Origin: Pimelobacter simplex
GTDB lineage: Bacteria > Actinomycetota > Actinomycetes > Propionibacteriales > Nocardioidaceae
Reading direction: 5' to 3'
Assembly: GCA_016803235.1 (NCBI GenBank)
Contig: JADCLI010000024.1
Coordinates: forward strand, 1-64,000
Length of the DNA stretch: 64,000 nucleotides
Shown in pieces: positions 58,007 through 64,000 of this stretch (position 1 is its first letter; each line of letters begins with the position of its first letter). Under the pieces are notes generated by a model that was not told the DNA's origin, searched no databases, and was given only the letters and a program-made list of their open reading frames with translations. A program made the translations under genes and the position numbers.

Positions 58007-59227
58007 ATGACGACCGAGTTCCCCACCCTCACGACCGCCGAGCGCGACCGGCGCTACGCCGCGGTCCGCTCCCTCATGGACCGGGCGGGCCTCGACGCCG
58101 TCCTGGTCTCGGGACAGGGCCGCGACCAGCTCGACCGCTACCTCACCAACGAGGGCACCCGCAGCTACTGCGTGCTCCCCCGCCACGGCGACCCGGTGTC
58201 GGTCGTCCCCACCGGCAACATCACGCTGGGCAGGTACGACGAGCCGGGTGGCCGCTACGAGCGCTGGGTCACCGACCAGCGGCTGACCCGTCCCGGGCAC
58301 CAGCTCGGCGACGTGCTCGCCGACCTCGGCCTCACCGCGGCCACCATCGGCGTGGTCGGCCTGCGCAGCCGGGCGCCGGCGAGCGTCGCCGGCACCATCC
58401 CGTTCGGGACCTGGCAGCGGGTGCTCGATCGCCTCCCGGACGCGACCTTCGTCGACCTGCACGCGGAGTTCGAGCAGCTGATGCTGGTCCACAGCGAGGC
58501 GGAGCTCGCCATGATCCGCCACTCCGCGGCGATCGGCGAGACCGCCTGCGCGGCGATGATCGAGGTCGCCGGTGCCGGGGTCCGGGAGTCGGAGATCTCC
58601 GCAGCCGGGATGCACGCGGTCACCGCTGCCGGTGGCCTGTGGCTCAACGGCCCCCAGCGCAGCGGAGCCGAGCGCCTGGGCTGGGCCGGCCCCGACTGGC
58701 CGTGGATGGGCGGCGGCTCACGGGTCCTGGAGAAGGGCGACGTGTACGGCGCCGAGCTGTTCACCCTCTACGGCGGCTTCGAGTCCCAGCAGCAGGTGGA
58801 GATCTCGATCGGGCAGCCCGACGACGTCCACCGGCGCCTCGAGGAGGTCGCGGTCGAGGCCTACACGCGAGGCGTCGAGTACCTCCACGTCGGCGGCACC
58901 TTCGCCGAGCTGTGCGAGGTGATGGAACGGCCACTGCGCGCGGCGGGTGCGTGGAACATGGGGCCGGTGGTGCAGACCGTCTCCCCCGTCATCTACAACG
59001 GTGCGACGCATGTCGGGCTGGACCTCCAGGCCGGCCTGGCCGGCGTACCCCTTCCCCCCACCACCCCACGCGACGGAGACTTCGTGATCGAGCCGGGAAT
59101 CGCCTTCGCCTTCGAGCCCAACGCCTGCCTGGACCGGGCCCGGGTGAGCATCGGCGGCACGGTGCTCGTCACCGAGAGCGGCGTCGAGGAGCTCAACTCC
59201 CTGTGCCTCCGGGTGAACGTGGTCTAG
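58007..59227 (+). CDS. M24-fold (pita-bread) protein without metal ligands
   Basis: 406 residues: an N-terminal creatinase/prolidase-type domain and a C-terminal pita-bread domain. In metal-dependent M24 enzymes the first ligand region reads GDxVxxDxG...SD; here it reads GDVYGAELFTLYGGFESQ, so the two Asp positions are Glu and Gln. The last ligand region (RIEDTVLVTE in active enzymes) reads SIGGTVLVTE, replacing a Glu with Gly. This points to a creatinase-like, metal-free hydrolase rather than an aminopeptidase. GAGGAG precedes the ATG. First gene of a three-gene unit. Confidence 0.85.
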   Translation: MTTEFPTLTTAERDRRYAAVRSLMDRAGLDAVLVSGQGRDQLDRYLTNEGTRSYCVLPRHGDPVSVVPTGNITLGRYDEPGGRYERWVTDQRLTRPGHQLGDVLADLGLTAATIGVVGLRSRAPASVAGTIPFGTWQRVLDRLPDATFVDLHAEFEQLMLVHSEAELAMIRHSAAIGETACAAMIEVAGAGVRESEISAAGMHAVTAAGGLWLNGPQRSGAERLGWAGPDWPWMGGGSRVLEKGDVYGAELFTLYGGFESQQQVEISIGQPDDVHRRLEEVAVEAYTRGVEYLHVGGTFAELCEVMERPLRAAGAWNMGPVVQTVSPVIYNGATHVGLDLQAGLAGVPLPPTTPRDGDFVIEPGIAFAFEPNACLDRARVSIGGTVLVTESGVEELNSLCLRVNVV

Positions 59228-59230
59228 GCG

Positions 59231-59914
59231 ATGCTGGACATCCACCACCCCGACGGGGACGACGAGCTCACCGAGGACCTGCTCGTCGACCGGATCTACG
59301 CCGACCTCGTGGAGCGCATCGTCTCCGGCACCATCGCCCCGGGCGAGCGCCTGCGCGAGACCCACGTCGCCGAGATGCTCGACGTGTCCCGGGTCCCCGT
59401 GCGCGAGGCACTGCGCCGCCTCGAGTTCGACGGTCTGGTCGAGATCAGGCCACGTCGCGGCGCGACCGTGCGCCAGCTGACGATCGCGGACGTCGAGGAG
59501 CTCTTCGACGTCCGCGAGGCGCTCGAGGTCCTGGTCGCCCGGCTGGCCGCGCGACACATCGACGAGCACGGCATCGCCCTGCTCGAGCAGGCGCTCGAGC
59601 GGTCCGGCGACGCCCACCGGACCGGCGACGAGCGGCACATCGCGGCGGCCACCTCCCAGTTCCACGAGGTGATGCTCGAGCTGACCGGCAGCAGCCTGCT
59701 CAAGGCGCTGATGCGCGTGGTCTCCGGACGCGTGCACTGGTTGTTCCGGCTCACCACCTTCCGCGGCGACCACGGCCACGGCGCCGAGCACGAGGCGCTC
59801 CTCGACGCGATCCGCAACGGCGACGAGGAGATCGCCGCCGCGCTCGCCTACGCCCACGTCGCCCGCGGACGGCGGCCGACCCTGGAGGCCCTCGCCCCTA
59901 TGTTGGACGGGTGA
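59231..59914 (+). CDS. GntR-family regulator, FCD subfamily
   Basis: 227 residues with an N-terminal GntR winged helix (LRETHVAEMLDVSRVPVREAL) and an all-helical FCD ligand domain (DVREALEVLVARLAARHI, SQFHEVMLELTG, EHEALLDAI) with the His/Asp metal positions typical of the group. It starts 3 bases after the M24 stop. It probably binds the two GTATAC sites flanking the divergent promoters and responds to a small carboxylate. Confidence 0.9.
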   Translation: MLDIHHPDGDDELTEDLLVDRIYADLVERIVSGTIAPGERLRETHVAEMLDVSRVPVREALRRLEFDGLVEIRPRRGATVRQLTIADVEELFDVREALEVLVARLAARHIDEHGIALLEQALERSGDAHRTGDERHIAAATSQFHEVMLELTGSSLLKALMRVVSGRVHWLFRLTTFRGDHGHGAEHEALLDAIRNGDEEIAAALAYAHVARGRRPTLEALAPMLDG

Positions 59915-60846
59915 GCCGCCCGACGATCCTCCGCGTGCCCCCACTCAGCCCGCAGCTGCACGACACCGTCGGTGAGCGGTACGACGCCGTCGACCCCGCC
60001 GACCTCGCCACCCGTGCAGCCGACGTGGTCGGCATCGTGTCCAGCAACGCGGGCCGGGTCGGCGGCGACCTGATCGCGTCGCTGCCCAACCTGGGCGTGA
60101 TCGCCAACCACGGCGTCGGCTACGACAACATCGACGTGTCGGCCGCCCTGGCCCGCGGCATCGCCGTGAGCAACACGCCCGAGGTGCTCGACGACGCCGT
60201 CGCCGAGACGGCGATCGCGCTGCTGCTCGCCGTACGCCGGGAGGTGGTCCTCGCCGACCGGTTCGTCCGTGAGGGCCGATGGCCGGACGCGCAGTACCCG
60301 CTCACGGCCCAGGTCGCCGGTAGCCACGTGGGCATCCTCGGTCTGGGCCGGATCGGGCAGGCCGTGGCGACCCGGCTGGTGGCCCTCGGCTGCACGGTGA
60401 GCTACCACAACCGGCACCGGGTCGACGACGTTCCCTACGCCTACGCAGCCTCGCCGGTCGAGCTCGCCGCGGCGGTCGACAGCCTCGTCGTGGTGGTGCC
60501 GGGCGGCGCCAGCACCGATGCGCTGGTCGACCGGGAGGTGCTCGACGCCCTCGGCCCGGACGGGGTGCTGGTCAACGTCGCCCGCGGCTCGGTCGTCGAC
60601 CAGCCCGCCCTGGTCGCCGCGCTGCAGGACGGCCGGCTCGGTGGCGCCGGGCTCGACGTCTATGCCGACGAGCCGAACGTGCCGGCCGAGCTCACCGCCC
60701 TCGACAACGTCGTCCTGCTCCCCCACGTCGCCTCGGGCACCCACCTCACCCGGGCGGCGATGCGCGACCTGACCCTGGCCAACCTCGCCTCCTGGCTGGA
60801 CGACGGCACGCTGCGCACGCCGATCCCGGAGATGTCTGCTCAGTAG
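59911..60846 (+). CDS. D-2-hydroxyacid dehydrogenase (glyoxylate/hydroxypyruvate-reductase-like)
   Basis: 311 residues. Substrate-domain segments (NHGVGYDNIDVSAALARGI) and the NAD motif GILGLGRIGQAV are clear. The catalytic Arg (NVARGSVVDQP), Glu (DVYADEPNVP) and His (LLPHVASGTHL) are in place. The GTG at 59911 overlaps the GntR stop (GTGA). It may reduce a 2-oxo acid produced by this locus. Confidence 0.88.
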   Translation: MSRPTILRVPPLSPQLHDTVGERYDAVDPADLATRAADVVGIVSSNAGRVGGDLIASLPNLGVIANHGVGYDNIDVSAALARGIAVSNTPEVLDDAVAETAIALLLAVRREVVLADRFVREGRWPDAQYPLTAQVAGSHVGILGLGRIGQAVATRLVALGCTVSYHNRHRVDDVPYAYAASPVELAAAVDSLVVVVPGGASTDALVDREVLDALGPDGVLVNVARGSVVDQPALVAALQDGRLGGAGLDVYADEPNVPAELTALDNVVLLPHVASGTHLTRAAMRDLTLANLASWLDDGTLRTPIPEMSAQ

Positions 60847-60850
60847 GCGC

Positions 60851-60899
60851 CTTGTGGAGTCGTTCACCCGCGCGTGGTGCTGGCAGATGACTCCACAAG
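60851..60899. repeat. Inverted repeat between convergent genes
   Basis: CTTGTGGAGTC (60851-60861) and GACTCCACAAG (60889-60899) are perfect 11-bp inverted copies separated by 27 bases, whose centre contains a smaller hairpin (ACCCGCGCGTGGT). It begins 4 bases after the dehydrogenase stop and ends just before the split AbiEi-type gene's stop. It may be a bidirectional terminator or another dispersed palindromic element. Confidence 0.6.
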
Positions 60900-60904
60900 C
60901 CGGG

Positions 60905-61893
60905 TCACGACACGTCCGGACAGCGGGGACACCGCCGCACCGAACCCGTCCAGCCGCGCCGGCGCAGGATCCGCCCGATCAGGGCCGCGGTCCGACATGG
61001 AGTGCGGAACACCATGCCGTAGGTGACCCGCGCGGTCTCGGCATCCTGATGGGCCTTCTCCGCCAAGTCGCGCATGGCATCGGTGTCGTGGGCCGCCGCA
61101 GTGTCGTGCGTGGTCCGGCCGTCCATCTCCACGACGAGCCCGAAGGCGTCGTACCTGACGTCCTGCTCGGTACGCCGGCCGGTCGCGGTGCTCGCCGCCT
61201 GGCGTCGTCCTCGGGGCAGTCCGTGGGCGCGCTCGACGAGGTGGAGGTATCCCCGCTCGAGGACCGAGCACGCGCCGCTGCGGACGTCCTCCAGCATCCC
61301 CAGGATCACCCGGCGTCCAGCGACTCGTTCCCGAGAACCGTGGCCGCGATCGCGTCAGGCGTCGTCCGCCGCGCGAAGCAGGCGCGGGCCAGAACGGCGT
61401 AGGCCTCGGGCAGGTCCCCGGACACGGTGAGGCGCGACATCAGGTCGACCACGGCGTGCTCCAGCTGCAGGCGGGGTGGCTCGGCTCCCTGACGGAGGCG
61501 GTCGGTCAGGTGCCTGACCTGGCGGATCCGCACGCCCGCCGGTGCCTTGACCTTCCGCCCGTGCTCGACGGCCACGGTGATCGGCGCGCCCGTCTCCCAC
61601 GGCAGGGCCGCGGCGTCGGCGAGCGCTGCCGGCCACGCGGCGAGGACCGCGACCCACTCACGCTGCGCCCGCACCAGGGGCCCGGAGTGCGCGACGTACA
61701 CCCCCGGGTGCACGACGGTCAGCTCGCGGCGCCGGATCATCCGGTCGATGTCGGCATCGCTCGCCCCGGCCGCGAGCAGCTGGAAGCGTGCGACGACGCC
61801 CGACTGCACGTACTCCAGCAGGTACGCGATCCCGGGCTCGCCGAGGTCGAACCGGGCTGCCACAGCCCGAGGATTCCCGCCCGGCGCACGCAC
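60905..61893 (-). pseudogene. AbiEi-like / DUF559 protein gene, split into two frames
   Basis: The first half (61306-61893, 195 residues) has the AbiEi-type N-terminal helix-turn-helix (GVVARFQLLAAGASDADIDR, then RELTVVHPGVYVAHSG) and ends NESLDAG at a TGA. The second half (60905-61309, 134 residues) continues in another frame from GTG: ILGMLEDVRSGACSVLERGY, AHGLPRGRRQ, then FGLVVEMDGRTTHD, the DUF559/Vsr-like nuclease segment. Related proteins carry both parts in one chain of about 320 residues, so a one-base indel near 61306-61320 is likely; the GTGA overlap could alternatively permit coupled translation. No AbiEii-like toxin is adjacent. Confidence 0.75.
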
Positions 61894-61926
61894 CGCATCC
61901 GTCGGTGCGCGTCCTGTGGAGAACCC

Positions 61927-62292
61927 TCAGTAGCTGAACGACGTGGCACCCTCGTCGCCGATCCACTGCCACATCGGGATGGTGCCGCCGAGCTCGGCAC
62001 CCTTGATCAGGTTCTCCGGGTCGAGTGCCTTGGCGTTGAAGCACAGCGGGCAGACCAGGTAGGTGCCGCCGGCGGCGAGGTAGCGCTCGATCAGCTCGGG
62101 GATGGACGGGCAGCCCTCGCAGGAGCGCCCGACCGCGACGCCGGGGACGGCGAGACGCACGGCCTCCTTGGTCAGGAACATCAGGGTGGGGCGGCCCTGC
62201 TCGGCCGCTCCGAGCGCGACCAGGAACGCCACGGTGACCCGCTCGGGGTCCTCGAGCCCGGTGGCCAGGCTGACCACTGCCTTGTTCGACAT
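61927..62292 (-). CDS. DsrE/DsrF-like protein with two Cys pairs
   Basis: 121 residues of the DsrE-like sulfur-relay fold (AVVSLATGLEDPERVTVAFL). Two cysteine pairs are present, GRSCEGCPS and LVCPLCFNA, the latter at the position of the functional Cys in sulfur-carrying relatives. AAGGAG lies 6 bases before the ATG. It stands alone, without dsr, tus or rhodanese genes nearby, so a redox or sulfur-transfer role is only suggested. Confidence 0.83.
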   Translation of the reverse strand: MSNKAVVSLATGLEDPERVTVAFLVALGAAEQGRPTLMFLTKEAVRLAVPGVAVGRSCEGCPSIPELIERYLAAGGTYLVCPLCFNAKALDPENLIKGAELGGTIPMWQWIGDEGATSFSY

Positions 62293-62416
62293 CGTCGTCT
62301 CCTTCGTCGGTACGGCGGGTGTTCGCCGATGCCTCCGACGCTAGGAATCCGGGGGCCCGCGGGCATCGGTGCCGACGCGCAACGGCAGCGTCGCGGGACC
62401 CGCCGACGCGTACGCG

Positions 62417-63475
62417 TCAGCCGCGCGGATCGAGCCCGAGCACGCGGCACACCGCGGCGGCGCGCGCCGTACGGCCGGACAGGCCGAGCTTGAGGTAGAC
62501 GTTCTGGAGGTGCCGCTCGACCGTGCGCACGCTCAGTGTGAGCCGCTCGGCGATGGCGGTGTTGTCGAGGCCCTCGGCGGCCAGGAGCAGGATCTCGCGC
62601 TCCCGGGCCGACAGTCCCTCGACCGGTACGACGACCCGGTCCGCCCCCACGAAGGCCGCCACCTCGGCGCGGAACACCGGCCAGGCCGGCTCGTCGGCGA
62701 GCAGCACGTGGTTGCGGGAGTCGAGCATGACCAGGCGGGCGTCGGGGATCGCGGATGCGAGGCGCGGGCCCCAGCCGGGCGCGACCCGGTCGCCCTCGGC
62801 GTGCAGGACCAGCGTGGGTGCGGTGATCCCGGGCAGCAGGTCGCGCACGTCGACGGCGTGGCGCGCGATCCGGCTGCACACGGCGTTCTCGGTGTTGGTC
62901 GAGGTGCGCTGCAGCTCGTCCATCCAGGCCATCTGCTGCTCGGTCGCGTCGGGGATGAAGGCGTTGGTGAACACGCGCCGGAACAGGGGGTCGGGTCGCG
63001 CCCACCCGGCGCGGATCATCGCGCGGAAGGCTTCCTCCGCGGCCTCGTCCTCCTGCTGGATGCCGCCACCGGCCATGCCGCCGTACAGCACGAGCCGGGT
63101 CACCCGTTCGGGGTGCGCCCTCGCGTAGGCGATCGCGACCGGCGCGCCGCCGGACATCCCCATCACCGCGAACCGCTCGAGCCCGGCGGCCTCCACCAGC
63201 GCCTCCAGGTCGGTCAGCCGGCGCTCGAGCGAGAAGTCGGCGACCTCCCACTCGGAGAGCCCGAAGCCGCGCTCGTCGTACCGGACCACGGTCGCGACCG
63301 CCCCGAGGTCGTCGAGGAAGTGCCGCCAGACCGGGCTCTGCCAGTCGTGCTGCAGGTGGCTGAGCCAGCACGACACGATGAGCAGCGGCGGCCCCGAGCC
63401 GTGGCGCGCCCACGCGATCCGCACGCCGTCGTCGGCGCGGCAGAAGCGGACCTCCTGGGTCCCGGCGCTCGCCAC
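62417..63475 (-). CDS. Alpha/beta hydrolase fused to a LuxR-type helix-turn-helix
   Basis: About 352 residues. The N-terminal part is an alpha/beta-hydrolase fold with GSGPPLLIVSC, nucleophile elbow GMSGGAPVA, and RNHVLLADEPAW in place of the usual His loop. The last 65 residues are a LuxR-type DNA-binding domain (LSAREREILLLAAEGLDNTA, then SVRTVERHLQNVYLKLGLS). The hydrolase may bind or turn over an inducer. The GTG at 63475 places the family-like sequence near the N-terminus; an in-frame ATG at 63517 is an alternative. Targets are unknown. Confidence 0.82.
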   Translation of the reverse strand: MASAGTQEVRFCRADDGVRIAWARHGSGPPLLIVSCWLSHLQHDWQSPVWRHFLDDLGAVATVVRYDERGFGLSEWEVADFSLERRLTDLEALVEAAGLERFAVMGMSGGAPVAIAYARAHPERVTRLVLYGGMAGGGIQQEDEAAEEAFRAMIRAGWARPDPLFRRVFTNAFIPDATEQQMAWMDELQRTSTNTENAVCSRIARHAVDVRDLLPGITAPTLVLHAEGDRVAPGWGPRLASAIPDARLVMLDSRNHVLLADEPAWPVFRAEVAAFVGADRVVVPVEGLSAREREILLLAAEGLDNTAIAERLTLSVRTVERHLQNVYLKLGLSGRTARAAAVCRVLGLDPRG

Positions 63476-63596
63476 GATTCGCAGCGTACGCCGCGACAGC
63501 CGCCTGCGGGGCTTCATCCGCCAACCCCAACCCGACCCCGGAATCTTGGCCGGGACGACAGCCCGCAGGACCGTGCGGTTATCGATGCTGGGCAGC

Positions 63597-64000
63597 ATGC
63601 ACCAGCAGGCACCCGACCGCGCCCTCCCGTCGCTCGACGCGATGGTCGCCGACCTCGAGGCGCTCGTGACCTGCGAGTCGCCGTCGGAGGACCTCGAGGC
63701 GGTGGCCCGGAGCGCGGAGGTCGTCGCCGCGCTCGGCACCCGCCTGCTCGGTGTCGCGCCGGAGCGGATCGTGCTGGACGGCTGGACCCACCTGCGCTGG
63801 CGGTTCGGCACCGGGCGCAGGGTGCTGGTGCTCGGCCACCACGACACGGTGTGGCCGATCGGCTCACTCGCGTCGCACCCCTTCACCCTCACCGAGGGCG
63901 TGCTGCGCGGGCCGGGCTGCTTCGACATGAAGGCCGGCCTCGTGATGGCGCTGCACGCCCTCGCCGCGCTCGACGACCGCGACGGGGTCACCCTGCTCGT
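63597..64000 (+). CDS. M20-family metallopeptidase, N-terminal part (cut by window edge)
   Basis: The frame from the ATG at 63597 (or an in-frame ATG at 63585) is open to the window end. It encodes LDAMVADLEALVTCESPSED, then LVLGHHDTVWPIGSL with a zinc-binding His and Asp, and GPGCFDMKAGLVMAL with the bridging Asp. This matches the glutamate carboxypeptidase (CPG2)/acetylornithine deacetylase type. It is divergent from the hydrolase-LuxR gene by about 120 bases. The rest of the protein is outside the window. Confidence 0.85.
   Translation, partial: MHQQAPDRALPSLDAMVADLEALVTCESPSEDLEAVARSAEVVAALGTRLLGVAPERIVLDGWTHLRWRFGTGRRVLVLGHHDTVWPIGSLASHPFTLTEGVLRGPGCFDMKAGLVMALHALAALDDRDGVTLL

Noticed and set aside
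58007..59227. Xaa-Pro aminopeptidase
   Set aside because: The fold is right, but three metal-ligand positions are replaced, so peptidase naming would mislead.
61306..61893. Intact type IV antitoxin of a toxin-antitoxin pair
   Set aside because: The gene is broken in frame and no nucleotidyltransferase toxin gene is beside it.
63597..64000. The M20 gene as the missing allantoate amidohydrolase
   Set aside because: The visible motifs (GHHDTVWPIGSL, GPGCFDMKAG) fit the CPG2/ArgE type better, and it is over 50 kb from the ureide operon; the C-terminal half is not visible.

Overview
The window looks like chromosomal DNA of a high-GC actinobacterium, most likely Nocardioides or a close relative. 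The evidence is the very high GC, the many GTG starts, operons chained by ATGA/GTGA overlaps, an IclR-type regulator beside unfused pcaD and pcaC, a DUF222/HNH protein, a DUF6458-like small membrane protein, and families of short palindromic repeats that I associate with Nocardioides. The genus is inferred from gene content and memory; no search was run.

Layout. 1-297: degenerate repeats and no confident gene. 298-5841: 4-hydroxybenzoate and protocatechuate catabolism (pcaHGBDC-pobA, with divergent pcaR). 5845-13064: a seven-gene operon from urate through allantoin, joined to malate synthase G and a DUF6986-like lyase. 13065-14081: three copies of a ~118-bp palindromic element around a frameshifted GIY-YIG gene. 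14082-20963: membrane and hypothetical genes, cardiolipin synthase, a DUF222/HNH protein and two tandem SMI1/KNR4-like paralogs. 20991-29134: a type IV pilus cluster (pilA, pilT, pilB, pilC, two minor prepilins, a large PilX-like protein, pilD), with a Ser/Thr kinase divergent from it. 30989-39996: an SDR, an AsnC regulator with phenylalanine hydroxylase, a secreted M14 carboxypeptidase behind a perfect CRP-type site, LysR/FprA, and an HtrA-like protease.

40013-60846 is the accessory-looking part, with three transcription units. The first has eight genes: extradiol dioxygenase, aspartate-dehydrogenase-like protein, alpha/beta hydrolase, cupin, an SDR without its usual catalytic residues, a ThDP enzyme, an aldehyde dehydrogenase and a flavin hydroxylase; a divergent MarR gene faces it. 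The second is an Opp/Dpp-type importer followed by two related TIM-barrel proteins flanking a berberine-bridge-type flavin oxidase. The third encodes an M24-fold protein without metal ligands, a GntR/FCD regulator and a 2-hydroxyacid dehydrogenase. A 12-base motif (TAAGCACTTAAA) occurs both in the dioxygenase promoter and between the importer and M24 units. I infer one regulon for import and breakdown of an unidentified aromatic compound or conjugate; this is the best candidate for an undescribed system.

60905-64000: a split AbiEi/DUF559-type gene, a DsrE-like protein, an alpha/beta hydrolase fused to a LuxR-type helix-turn-helix, and the start of an M20 peptidase cut by the window edge.

Four genes with no visible ribosome binding site (pcaH, cls, the LysR gene and the MarR gene) have a TANNNT hexamer 6-7 bases before the ATG, as expected for leaderless mRNAs.
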